Shown here: piece after piece, positions 16,008-24,542 of the stretch | Position numbering within the stretch: the stretch's first letter is position 1 | Layout: each line of letters starts with the position of its first letter | Program-made: the position numbers and the translations under genes | Notes under the pieces: generated by a model | Told to the model about the DNA's origin: nothing | What the model saw: only the letters and a program-made list of their open reading frames with translations | Databases searched by the model: none | Assembly (NCBI GenBank): GCA_002270295.1 | Contig: NISF01000002.1 | Span: 1 to 64,000, forward strand | Direction of reading: 5' to 3' | Length of the DNA stretch: 64,000 nt | From: Enterobacter sp. 10-1 | GTDB lineage: Bacteria > Pseudomonadota > Gammaproteobacteria > Enterobacterales > Enterobacteriaceae

Positions 16008-19000
16008 TCAGGAGGGCTGAACCTCCGCTACCGACTTGCCGCGCGTCACGAACTTACGCAGCGTAACGTAAAACACCGGCGTCAGGAACAGGCCGAACAG
16101 CGTCACCCCTAGCATCCCGGAGAACACCGTGATCCCGGTAACGCCGCGAACCTCCGCCCCCGCTCCGTGGCCCAGAATCAGCGGGATAGTCCCGGCGATA
16201 AAGGCAATCGAGGTCATCACAATCGGGCGCAGACGCAGGCGACAGGCCTCCAGCGCGGCCTCGATAATCCCTTTCCCCTGCATCTCCAGCTCGCGGGCGA
16301 ACTCGACGATCAGGATGGCGTTCTTACAGGCCAGCCCCATCAGCACCACCAGCCCTACCTGCACGAACACGTTATTATCCCCACCGGTTAACCAGACCCC
16401 GAACAGAGCGGATAGCAGGGTCATCGGCACGATCAGGATCACCGCCAGCGGCAGCGTCCAGCTTTCATACAGCGCCGCCAGCACCAGGAACGCCAGCAGC
16501 ACCGCGACCGGGAAGACGATCATGGCCGTGTTGCCCTGAGTGGCCTGCTGGTAGCTGAGGTCCGTCCATTCAATATTCATCCCGTTCGGCAGCACCTGCT
16601 TAGACATCCCGGCCAGCGTCGTCATCGCCTGAGCGGACGACAGCACGCGGGGATCGGCATCGCCGATAAGATCCGCCGCCGGATAGCCGTTGTAGCGGAT
16701 CACCGGATCGGGCCCGTAGGTGGTGGTGATATTCACCATGCTGCCGATCGGCACCATCTCGCCCTGGCTGTTGCGGGTGCGTAGATTACCGATATCCTCC
16801 ACGCTGTCGCGGAACGGCCCGTCGGCCTGGGCCATCACGCGCCAGGTGCGGCCAAACTGGTTGAAATCGTTCACGTAGGACGATCCCAGATAGGTCTGTA
16901 GCGTCCCGAACAGATCGGTCAGCGACACGCCCTGAGCCTTGGCCTTATCGCGATCTACCTGCACATCCAGCTGCGGAACGTTGGCCTGATAGGTGGAGAT
17001 CGGGAAGTGCATTCCCGGCGTCTGCATAATCGCCCCCGACATGGTGTTAACCGCGGTTTGCAGCGCGCCGTAGCCCAGCCCGGCCCGGTCCTGAATATAG
17101 AGCGAGTAGCCGGAACCCTGGCCCAGCCCCAGAATCGGCGGCGGCAGGATCGAGAAGCCGAACCCCTGCTGCAGCTGCGCGATCTTCGAGTTAATCTCGG
17201 CGTTAATTTCCGCCGCGGTGTGCGTACGCTGATCGAACGGCTTCAGGCCGAAGAAGACCGTACCGGTGTTCGGCGTATTGGTAAACTGCAGCGCGTTGAG
17301 CCCCGGGAACGCCACCGCATAATCCACGCCTTCGGTGTTCATGCCGATTTCGCTCATTTTGCGGATCATCGCATCGGTTCGCGCCAGCGAAGCGCCTTCC
17401 GGCATCTTCACGCCGCCAATCAGATACAGCTTATCCTGGGTCGGAATAAATCCACCGGGCACGGCTTTAAACATCACCCCGGCGGCGCAAAGCAGCAGCA
17501 CATAAACCAGGAACACCGCCCCGCGTCGGCCCAGGGTTTTCGCTACCAGTCCCTGATAGCCGTGGGAGCTGCGGTTGAAGAAGCGGTTAAACGGTCGGAA
17601 CAGCCAGCCGAACAGTCTGTCGATAAGCCGGGTCGGCATATCTTTCGGCGCGCCGTGCGGCTTCAGCAGCAGCGCCGCCAGCGCCGGGGAGAGCGTCAGC
17701 GAGTTAATCGCCGAGATCACCGTCGAAATAGCGATAGTTACCGCAAACTGCTTGTAGAACTGCCCGGTGACGCCGGAGAGGAAGGCCATCGGTACGAATA
17801 CCGCGCACAGCACCAGGGCGATAGCAATAATCGGCCCGGAAACCTCGCGCATCGCCTGGTGCGCCGCCTGCAGCGGTGCCAGCCCCTCTTCAATATTACG
17901 CTCGACGTTCTCCACCACCACGATGGCGTCATCCACCACGATCCCGATGGCGAGCACCAGCCCGAACAGGCTCAGGGTATTCAGCGAGAAACCAAGCAGG
18001 TAGAGGATGCTGAACGTCCCCACCACCGACACCGGCACGGCAATCAGCGGGATGATCGACGCGCGCCAGGTTTGCAGGAACAGAATCACCACCAGCACGA
18101 CCAGCACCACCGCTTCCAGCAGGGTTTGCACCACCGCGCGGATCGAGTCGCGCACGAAGACCGTTGGGTCGTACGGCGCCGCCCACTTCATATCCTCCGG
18201 GAAGCGCGTCGACAGCTCGCTCATCTTCGCGCGTACGGCGTTAGAGAGGTCGATGGCGTTCGCCCCCGGCGACTGGAAGATACCAATCCCGACCGCGTCT
18301 TTATTATTCAGCTGCGAGCGCAGGGCGTAGCTGCCGGAGCCCATCTCAACGCGCGCCACGTCGTGCAGGCGCACCACCGATCCGTCCTGGGCCGTTTTGA
18401 GAATGATATTGCCGAACTCCTCCTCGGTATGCAGGCGCCCCTGGGCGTTAATCGAGATCAGGAAATCGCTCTCTTTCGGCAGCGGCTCGGCGCCGAGCTG
18501 GCCGGCGGAAACCTGTACGTTTTGCTCCTGCATCGCCGCGACGACGTCAGAAGCGGTCAGGCCGCGCGCCGCCACCTTATTGGGGTCCAGCCAGACGCGC
18601 ATGGCGTATTCGCCGGAGCCAAAAATCTGAATCTGCCCGACGCCCGGCAGGCGCGCCAGCTCATCCTTCACCTTCAGCGTGGCGTAGTTGCGCATATACA
18701 GCGAATCGTACTTGCCATTCGGCGAGAACAGATGCACCACCAGGGTGAGCGTGGGAGACTGCTTCTGGGTGGTGATCCCGAGGCGGCGCACGTCCTCAGG
18801 CAGGCGGGCTTCGGCCTGCGATACCCGGTTTTGCACCTGAACCTGCGCCTGGTCGGGATCGGTGCCCGGGCGGAAGGTCACGGTGGTGACCAGCACGCCG
18901 TCGGAACCGGCGACGGATTTCATATACATCATGTTTTCAACGCCGTTGATCGCTTCCTCCAGCGGCGTGGCCACGGTTTCCGCGATAACCTTCGGGTTGG

Positions 19001-19160
19001 CGCCCGGATACTCCGCGCGCACCTGCACGCTCGGCGGCACGACGTCAGGATATTCGCTGACCGGCAGCAGCGGAATCGCGATCAATCCGGTGACGAAAAT
19101 CAAAATCGACAGCACCGCGGCAAAAATCGGCCTGTCGATAAAAAAGCGGGAAAAGTCCAT
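16008..19160 (-). CDS. oqxB: RND efflux pump subunit OqxB
   Basis: The 1050-residue product has the exact length of OqxB and matches it throughout, starting MDFSRFFIDRPIFAAVLSIL. It has 12 membrane helices and two large periplasmic loops. The proton-relay aspartates are in the GIVVDDAIVV motif near residue 408, and the second relay part in GLACKNAILIVEFA near 940. OqxB exports quinolones, chloramphenicol, quinoxalines and other compounds with OqxA and TolC. It is 23 bases downstream of oqxA. No frameshift is seen. Confidence 0.97.
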   Translation of the reverse strand: MDFSRFFIDRPIFAAVLSILIFVTGLIAIPLLPVSEYPDVVPPSVQVRAEYPGANPKVIAETVATPLEEAINGVENMMYMKSVAGSDGVLVTTVTFRPGTDPDQAQVQVQNRVSQAEARLPEDVRRLGITTQKQSPTLTLVVHLFSPNGKYDSLYMRNYATLKVKDELARLPGVGQIQIFGSGEYAMRVWLDPNKVAARGLTASDVVAAMQEQNVQVSAGQLGAEPLPKESDFLISINAQGRLHTEEEFGNIILKTAQDGSVVRLHDVARVEMGSGSYALRSQLNNKDAVGIGIFQSPGANAIDLSNAVRAKMSELSTRFPEDMKWAAPYDPTVFVRDSIRAVVQTLLEAVVLVVLVVILFLQTWRASIIPLIAVPVSVVGTFSILYLLGFSLNTLSLFGLVLAIGIVVDDAIVVVENVERNIEEGLAPLQAAHQAMREVSGPIIAIALVLCAVFVPMAFLSGVTGQFYKQFAVTIAISTVISAINSLTLSPALAALLLKPHGAPKDMPTRLIDRLFGWLFRPFNRFFNRSSHGYQGLVAKTLGRRGAVFLVYVLLLCAAGVMFKAVPGGFIPTQDKLYLIGGVKMPEGASLARTDAMIRKMSEIGMNTEGVDYAVAFPGLNALQFTNTPNTGTVFFGLKPFDQRTHTAAEINAEINSKIAQLQQGFGFSILPPPILGLGQGSGYSLYIQDRAGLGYGALQTAVNTMSGAIMQTPGMHFPISTYQANVPQLDVQVDRDKAKAQGVSLTDLFGTLQTYLGSSYVNDFNQFGRTWRVMAQADGPFRDSVEDIGNLRTRNSQGEMVPIGSMVNITTTYGPDPVIRYNGYPAADLIGDADPRVLSSAQAMTTLAGMSKQVLPNGMNIEWTDLSYQQATQGNTAMIVFPVAVLLAFLVLAALYESWTLPLAVILIVPMTLLSALFGVWLTGGDNNVFVQVGLVVLMGLACKNAILIVEFARELEMQGKGIIEAALEACRLRLRPIVMTSIAFIAGTIPLILGHGAGAEVRGVTGITVFSGMLGVTLFGLFLTPVFYVTLRKFVTRGKSVAEVQPS

Positions 19161-19183
19161 ACGACGGATTCTCTGGTAAGGGA

Positions 19184-20359
19184 TCAGTTAAGGGCGGTGC
19201 TGGCGGTCATGGCGACGGTTTTCGCGTTAACCGGCATGCCCGGCATAAACACTTTTTGTAAGCCGTCTACGATGACTTTATCGCCGGGGTTGAGCCCCTG
19301 CTGCACGATGCGCAGGCCCGCCGCCAGGCGGCCAGGCGTGATATCCCGACGCTGCGCTTTACCATCTTTATCAACGATATAAACGTATTTTCGATCCTGA
19401 TCGGTTAATACCGCCTTGTCGTCAATCAGCATGGCGTTGAACTCGGCGCTGCCCGGCAGGCGCACGCGGGCGAACAGTCCCGGCGTAAACAGGCGCTGGG
19501 CGTTATCCAGCACCGCGCGCATGCGGATCGTGCCGGTACTCGGGGTGAGCTGATTGTCGAGGAAATCCACTTTGCCCTGATGGGGATAGCCCTCCTCTCC
19601 GACCAGGCCAATTTCCACCGGCAGGGCCAGATGACTGCTGGACGCCCCCTGCCCGCTGCGGGCAAGGTTTTGGTAGTGGAGATAGGTTGATTCATCCACG
19701 TCAAAGTAGACGTAAACCGTCTTCTGCGACACCAGAGTAGTGAGCACGCTGGCGCTGTCGCCTGCGGTGACGAGGTTGCCGCTGGTGATCAGCGCGCGGC
19801 TGGCGCGGCCGTCGATAGGCGCGGTCACTTTGGTAAAATCAAGATTCAGCTGCGCCGCGTCAACCGCCGCCTGCGCCGCCCGCATATCGGCCTGCGCCTG
19901 AACGGCGGCCGAACGCCGCTGCTCCCACTCTTCTCGGGAGACCACGTTGGTGTTCACCAGCTTGTCGGTACGGCCGGCTTCGCTGCGGGCCAGGCTGGCC
20001 TGGGTTTTGCTGCGCGAGAGCTCCGCCTGCGCCTGTTCGAGCGCGGCGCGGTAGGTTCTGTCGTCGATGGTGAACAGCACCTCGCCTTTTTTCACTTCCT
20101 GGCCATCGGTGTAGTTCACTTTATCGATATAGCCGGAGACGCGCGGACGCAGCTGGACGCTCTCTACCGCTTCGATTCGGCCGTTAAAGCTATCCCACTG
20201 GCTGACGGGTTTGACCACCACGTCGGCTGCGCTGACGGCAGGCGCCTGAGGGGCGGCATTTTGCGCGATGCCGTTGTCGCATCCGGCAAGCAGCGCCGCG
20301 AGCAGCGCCGTCCCCAACAAACGCCGATGAAAGTTAACCCAAGGTTTTTGCAGGCTCAT
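19184..20359 (-). CDS. oqxA: RND periplasmic adaptor OqxA
   Basis: The 391-residue membrane fusion protein has the OqxA length. A lipoprotein signal with lipobox LLAGC puts the acylated Cys at residue 27. The order is lipoyl half-motif (PRVSGYIDKVNYTDGQEVKKG), coiled-coil hairpin (about 100-175), second lipoyl half, beta-barrel and membrane-proximal domain. It links OqxB to TolC in the periplasm. It heads the oqxAB operon. In Klebsiella the activator gene rarA usually lies next to oqxA; no AraC-type gene is present upstream here. Confidence 0.96.
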   Translation of the reverse strand: MSLQKPWVNFHRRLLGTALLAALLAGCDNGIAQNAAPQAPAVSAADVVVKPVSQWDSFNGRIEAVESVQLRPRVSGYIDKVNYTDGQEVKKGEVLFTIDDRTYRAALEQAQAELSRSKTQASLARSEAGRTDKLVNTNVVSREEWEQRRSAAVQAQADMRAAQAAVDAAQLNLDFTKVTAPIDGRASRALITSGNLVTAGDSASVLTTLVSQKTVYVYFDVDESTYLHYQNLARSGQGASSSHLALPVEIGLVGEEGYPHQGKVDFLDNQLTPSTGTIRMRAVLDNAQRLFTPGLFARVRLPGSAEFNAMLIDDKAVLTDQDRKYVYIVDKDGKAQRRDITPGRLAAGLRIVQQGLNPGDKVIVDGLQKVFMPGMPVNAKTVAMTASTALN

Positions 20360-20527
20360 TATTTTTATTCCGCTGGTTGTTGTTGCCGCCGAACAAGACG
20401 CTGCGGGGGACGCTGCGCCACTTCCTTTGTCCGGGCTGGCTGAAGGCCATTTGTGTCGCTCATCGCCACAAAATATGTATCAATTACGAGTACACTATCG
20501 CGGGGATTGTAGGGAGGCGCTAAATTA

Positions 20528-20550
20528 AGTGCAAGAATAATTGTTGCACT
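20528..20550. promoter_or_regulatory. Inverted repeat upstream of oqxA
   Basis: AGTGCAA (20528-20534) and TTGCACT (20544-20550) flank a 9-base spacer about 170 bases before the oqxA start. It is a candidate operator for OqxR or another regulator, from symmetry and location only. Confidence 0.4.
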
Positions 20551-20650
20551 TTATGTGCTATTCGCGGAGGTGAAGTATGACCATTTGTTAAGGCTCGTTG
20601 TTTTTTCTGACTTTACCGCCCCCATAGCGCCCCGGCGGCGCATCTTTCGG

Positions 20651-20745
20651 CGCCAGCCCGCCTTAAATGCGCCATCGGGAACGACCGGCGTCATTAGGTG
20701 AATCCCTAAGAGCCCGCACCGCGCATGCCCTGCAGCTGTTTTGTA
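20651..20745. repeat. Decayed third copy of the ssrA 3' flank (copy C)
   Basis: CGCCAGCCC at 20651, CCATCGG at 20672-20678 and CCTAAGAGCCCGCAC at 20705-20719 keep the same order as copy A. The distance between the last two blocks is identical (26 bases), followed by a damaged form of the ssrA terminator. About two thirds of positions match copy A. It probably is the oldest right boundary of the ssrA-inserted segments. The gap from 20360 holds this, the inverted repeat at 20528-20550 and no gene. Confidence 0.6.
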
Positions 20746-20909
20746 CCTGCATTCCTGCGGGACAATTTCCCTGATTCCAGTTAACCTTGTTACCCATTCC
20801 AGAAAACATCGCACTTACTGAGCTATGTCATGATTTTGACCCGGATGGAACACGATGACTGTCCCGTATTATCAGTACGAAAAGCGTCTGAAATAAGGTA
20901 TAAAGCCGC

Positions 20910-21764
20910 ATGAAAATCCCAAACAGAATCCAACCTCTGGTCGATGACGGCCTGATAGACGAAGTGCTTCAACGGCTGAAAAGCGGTAAAGAAGCCGACG
21001 TTTACACTGTTTTATGCGGTGATAAGATCCAATGCGCCAAAGTGTACAAAGAGGCGGCACAGCGCAGCTTTAAGCAGGCCGTGCAGTATCAGGAAGGGCG
21101 TAAAGTCCGCAATTCGCGTAATAACCGCGCGATGCAAAAAGGCTCAAAGTTCGGACGCAAGCAGCAGGAAGAGACCTGGCAAATGGCGGAGGTCGATGCG
21201 CTGTTCCGCCTGGCTAACGCCGGGGTTCGCGTACCTCAACCCTATATCTGCATTGACGGCGTGTTATTGATGGAGCTTGTCACTGACGCCGAGGGCGCGG
21301 TCGCCCCGCGCCTTAGCGATGTGGCCTTGACGGAAGAGGAAGCCGTTGCTGATTTCGCTACCATGATCCGCAATATCGTGCGCATGCTGTGCGCCGGTCT
21401 GGTACACGGTGATTTATCGGAGTTCAACGTCCTGCTTGATGCGCAGGGGCCGGTGATTATCGACCTGCCGCAGGCGGTAGATGCCGCGGCAAACAACCAT
21501 GCAAAATCCATGTTCGAGCGTGACGTGAATAACATCACCTCCTACTACGGCCAGTTCGCTCCGCAGCTATTAAAGACGCGCTACGCGAAAGAGATATGGA
21601 TGCTGTATGAAGACGGAAAATTAACCCCGGAAACGCCGCTAACCGGCCTCTTTGTCGAAGAGGTCCATGACGTCGATATGGACTCGCTGATGGATGAGAT
21701 CATCGCCGCGGAAGATGAATTTTACGAACGCCAGCGCGCCGCCAAAGAACGCGACAATGAGTAG
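20910..21764 (+). CDS. RIO1-type serine protein kinase
   Basis: The 284-residue protein has the RIO fold: a GKEADVY nucleotide loop near residue 27, the invariant Lys in AKVYK near 46, the catalytic loop HGDLSEFNVLL near 167-177 and the metal-binding IIDLPQAV near 183. RIO kinases in bacteria are poorly characterised; eukaryotic ones act in ribosome maturation. The N-terminal segment with many basic residues (60-95) is typical of bacterial RIO1-like proteins. AAGG precedes the ATG. It stands alone, directly beyond the ssrA-derived boundary, and is probably resident chromosome. Confidence 0.88.
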   Translation: MKIPNRIQPLVDDGLIDEVLQRLKSGKEADVYTVLCGDKIQCAKVYKEAAQRSFKQAVQYQEGRKVRNSRNNRAMQKGSKFGRKQQEETWQMAEVDALFRLANAGVRVPQPYICIDGVLLMELVTDAEGAVAPRLSDVALTEEEAVADFATMIRNIVRMLCAGLVHGDLSEFNVLLDAQGPVIIDLPQAVDAAANNHAKSMFERDVNNITSYYGQFAPQLLKTRYAKEIWMLYEDGKLTPETPLTGLFVEEVHDVDMDSLMDEIIAAEDEFYERQRAAKERDNE

Positions 21765-22150
21765 ATTTACGCCTTTGAGCGGCCGTACGGTAGCGTAGGC
21801 TGAGGGGCAGAAAGCGCGCTTAACCGCGAGAAACCCCGCTCATCCCGCAGCAGAAGGGCCTGCAGCCCGAACAACCCCGGGCTGCGGCAATCTCCCCGGA
21901 GCAAGATCCGCCGACAGCAACCCTCAGCTTCATCCCCAGGCCCGAAGAGATCCCTTCCCTCCCCCGCTCAATGCATACTTTTGAACATCAAGTTAACGCT
22001 TGAATGCTCATTATCACGCCGCATCACGGCCCCACCTCTCCCGCCCGCCAAACGGTAAAGAAAAATTATCTTAAATAAAATCAACAGCGACATGCGCAGA
22101 GTCGCCGTTTAGAGCAAAGTGCGATCGGCGTCAAGGTTATGACATTACGA
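21765..22150. other. Intergenic region before the catabolic cluster
   Basis: GC-rich spacer changing to AT-rich near 22060. I see no gene, tRNA or clear hairpin terminator. The promoter for the following isomerase gene should lie near its right end. Confidence 0.4.
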
Positions 22151-22162
22151 ACGTTCTATGTT

Positions 22163-22195
22163 TGTTCATATGTTCAGATATCATTAAAATGTTCA
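22163..22195. promoter_or_regulatory. TGTTCA repeat cluster (candidate SorC/EryD-type operator 1)
   Basis: TGTTCA occurs at 22163-22168, 22171-22176 and 22190-22195, the last within AATGTTCA. The same AATGTTCA/TGAACATT element appears before the MFS gene (25936), in the rpiB-kinase region (30840) and before the regulator gene (33567). Shared elements in four promoter regions suggest one regulon. Confidence 0.5.
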
Positions 22196-22273
22196 CAGCC
22201 AATGAAGCGCTTCCTGCACCTGGCGTAACCACGTAGCCCATACCTTAACCCCGCTCTTTGAGGAGGCAGTGAT

Positions 22274-23182
22274 ATGACAGTAACGACCGAATTGTATCCT
22301 TCAGCACACATCGCCGAGCTTTTTTTCCCGCTAGCCGGCGATGAAAACGCCGTTCTACAGGTCATCCACGAAATCGCCGGCATCGGCTATTACCGGGGAT
22401 TTGAAACCGGCATTATCCATCGGCCGGAAATCGCGGCGAATATCCGCAATCTCGCTGAACAGCAGCGCCTGAATGTCACCCAGTGGCTGACCTTCGAATT
22501 GCTTAAAGACCATCTCAACCTCAGCAGCCTCGACCCCGAGCTGCGGGAGAAATCCATCCGTCGCGCCTGCGAGCTGGTCCACCTGGCGGCCGAATGCGGC
22601 ACCAGTAAACTGTCGCTGGTGAGCGGCGGCGATCCCGGCGACGCGCGCCGTGAAGAGGCAAAAAAGGGGTTTGGCGAAGCGCTAGTACGTATTGGCGAAG
22701 TCGTTGGCCAGTATGAGAATATGCTTTTACAGGTCGAGCCTCTCGACCGCTTCGCGCATAAATGTCAGCTGATTGGCCCGACGGACGAGACCGTGGAGTG
22801 GATGAAAGCGCTGCGGCCGGACTGCCCTAAACTCTATCTCGCCTGGGATAGCGCTCACGTCTCGCTGAATCAGGAAGATCTCGCGGAATCGCTGGCGCTC
22901 GCCGCGCCGCTGATTTCGCAGCTGCATCTGGCTAACGCCATCCTTGACCCGCAGGCTCAGGGTTACGGTGATTATCATATGAAATTTGGCGAACCAGGGT
23001 TCCTCACCACGGAGTCAGCGGCGCATATTATCCGAACCGCAATGAGCCTTGAGCTGCCGAAAGAGCTCGGCCCAATCTCCCTTGCCGTCGAAATGCGCAC
23101 CACCGAGCAGGACGATCTGTGGGATAACGAACGCCAGTGCCGTGAATTTCTGCAGAGTGCCTGGCGCGAAGCGCAAAGCTAA
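22274..23182 (+). CDS. Sugar phosphate isomerase/epimerase-like TIM barrel
   Basis: The 302-residue protein belongs to the xylose-isomerase-like AP endonuclease 2 barrel family. Likely metal ligands lie in LQVEPLDR (Glu), LAWDSAH (Asp, His), QLHLANA (His) and the late VEMRTT Glu. The length and family fit EryC, the tetrulose-phosphate isomerase or racemase of the Brucella erythritol operon, but this is family-level evidence. GAGGAGG lies 8 bases before the ATG. It has its own promoter with TGTTCA repeats and faces the 2-hydroxyacid dehydrogenase gene convergently. Confidence 0.8.
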   Translation: MTVTTELYPSAHIAELFFPLAGDENAVLQVIHEIAGIGYYRGFETGIIHRPEIAANIRNLAEQQRLNVTQWLTFELLKDHLNLSSLDPELREKSIRRACELVHLAAECGTSKLSLVSGGDPGDARREEAKKGFGEALVRIGEVVGQYENMLLQVEPLDRFAHKCQLIGPTDETVEWMKALRPDCPKLYLAWDSAHVSLNQEDLAESLALAAPLISQLHLANAILDPQAQGYGDYHMKFGEPGFLTTESAAHIIRTAMSLELPKELGPISLAVEMRTTEQDDLWDNERQCREFLQSAWREAQS

Positions 23183-23208
23183 TCGCGAGGCCCGAATAGC
23201 ACAGGACT

Positions 23209-23245
23209 AATGCCCGCGAGTTAAACAACCGGCGGGCATTTTTTT
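23209..23245 (+). terminator. Terminator after the TIM-barrel gene
   Basis: AATGCCCGC (23209-23217) pairs with GCGGGCATT (23232-23240) and a T run follows, 27 bases after the stop codon. Confidence 0.9.
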
Positions 23246-23465
23246 GTCTCATCCGCAATAAAGACCGGCGCTGCCGCAATGACCCACGAGCGGTGATAAA
23301 CAGGCGTAAGGCGGGGCCTTCACGCCCGCTGAAATCGGCGTACCGAAGGGGCTGACCGCCAGAGAGATGGCGGCGAGAGGCGAATAGAGACAGGAGCAAG
23401 CCCCGGAGATGGGCCGACCGCAGGCTGAAGGCAGGAAGAGGTTCCCTGCGAGAGAGCGAGGATTG

Positions 23466-23495
23466 TTAAGGGGGAGACGGTTATCTCCCCCTTAA
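23466..23495. repeat. 12-bp perfect inverted repeat between convergent genes
   Basis: TTAAGGGGGAGA (23466-23477) and TCTCCCCCTTAA (23484-23495) form a strong stem with a 6-base loop. There is no T run on either side, so it is either an unusual terminator for the leftward unit or a structured repeat. The remaining part of 23246-23556 holds nothing else I can name. Confidence 0.6.
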
Positions 23496-23556
23496 CCCGG
23501 TCATCTGGCGCCGATGCCGTGCGTTCGGCATAACGCCAGCAGGCAATACGCTGACA

Positions 23557-24492
23557 TCACGCCGCTGGTACCGGCGTCAGCAGCGGCTTACCGGCATAAA
23601 ACGCCGCGATATTATCGATAACCAGCTTCGCCATTGCCGCACGGGTTGCGCGGGTGGCGCTGCCAATATGCGGCGTCACCACCACGTCATCGCGGTTCAA
23701 CAGCGCCTGCGGAACGTGGGGCTCGTTAGCAAAAACGTCCAGACCCGCACCGCCAATTGTGCCGAGGGTGAGAGCTTCCGCCAGCGCCTCCTCATCCACG
23801 ACGCTGCCGCGAGCAATATTAATCAAAATCCCCTGCGGCCCAAGGGCGGCGAGCACGTCGTGATTAATCAGCTTCTGGCTCTCCTTCCCCGCGCTGGCGC
23901 ATACCATCAGCACATCGCTATTTTTCGCCAGCTCCAGCAAATCGGGATAGTACGTCACCTCGCTGCTTTCCACGGGATTGCGATCGAAGCAGGCAATGCG
24001 CATCGCAAAGCCCTGCGCCCTTTTAGCGACGGCCCGGCCAATGCGGCCAAAGCCAACAATGCCCAGACGCCCGCCGCTGACTTTGGTTGACTGCGGGTAG
24101 GTGCCGGATTGCCAGCCGCCGCGCTCAATAAACTTCTGCGCGCCGTTAATGCGCCTTGATACGTTCAGCATCAGAGCGATCCCAAGGTCGGCAACGTCAT
24201 CGGTTAAAATATCCGGCGTATTGGTCACCTGGACACCTCGTGCGGCGGCGGCGCGAATATCCACGCCGTCATAACCCACACCAAATACGGCGATTAATTT
24301 TAATTGCGGCAATTGATTAATCAATGCGGCTTCAACCTTCGACTCCCCACTGGCTAATATTACCTGGACTTCCCCGGCGATGGCATGCAATTGTTCAGCA
24401 GACAATTTACTGTATTCATACAACGTGTGGGCGAGCGCTAACTCATCCGCTAACACCTGCGGTACTTTATCCACTCGTAATATAACTGACAT
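23557..24492 (-). CDS. D-2-hydroxyacid dehydrogenase (GhrB/glyoxylate-hydroxypyruvate reductase-like)
   Basis: The 311-residue NAD(P)-dependent enzyme has the family order: an N-terminal flavodoxin-like part, the Rossmann motif LGIVGFGRIGRAVAKRAQGF near 147-166 with an Asp/Arg switch at CFDRNP (Arg favours NADPH), the catalytic Arg in INIARGSVVDE, the Glu in DVFANEPHVP and the His in TPHIGSAT. It should interconvert a 2-keto acid and a D-2-hydroxyacid in the cytosol. AGGATG precedes the ATG. It is 50 bases downstream of the MFS gene, so the two form a transport-reduction pair. Confidence 0.87.
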   Translation of the reverse strand: MSVILRVDKVPQVLADELALAHTLYEYSKLSAEQLHAIAGEVQVILASGESKVEAALINQLPQLKLIAVFGVGYDGVDIRAAAARGVQVTNTPDILTDDVADLGIALMLNVSRRINGAQKFIERGGWQSGTYPQSTKVSGGRLGIVGFGRIGRAVAKRAQGFAMRIACFDRNPVESSEVTYYPDLLELAKNSDVLMVCASAGKESQKLINHDVLAALGPQGILINIARGSVVDEEALAEALTLGTIGGAGLDVFANEPHVPQALLNRDDVVVTPHIGSATRATRAAMAKLVIDNIAAFYAGKPLLTPVPAA

Positions 24493-24542
24493 ATCAGCAT
24501 CCTGTATTTAATAGTGATTCAGCCACAGTACTAAGCGGCTAT

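Noticed and set aside
17007..19382. A 791-codon open frame on the plus strand opposite oqxB
   Set aside because: It is the antisense shadow of a long GC-rich gene. Its composition (His, Arg and Gln rich) is typical of such shadows and it has no family features.
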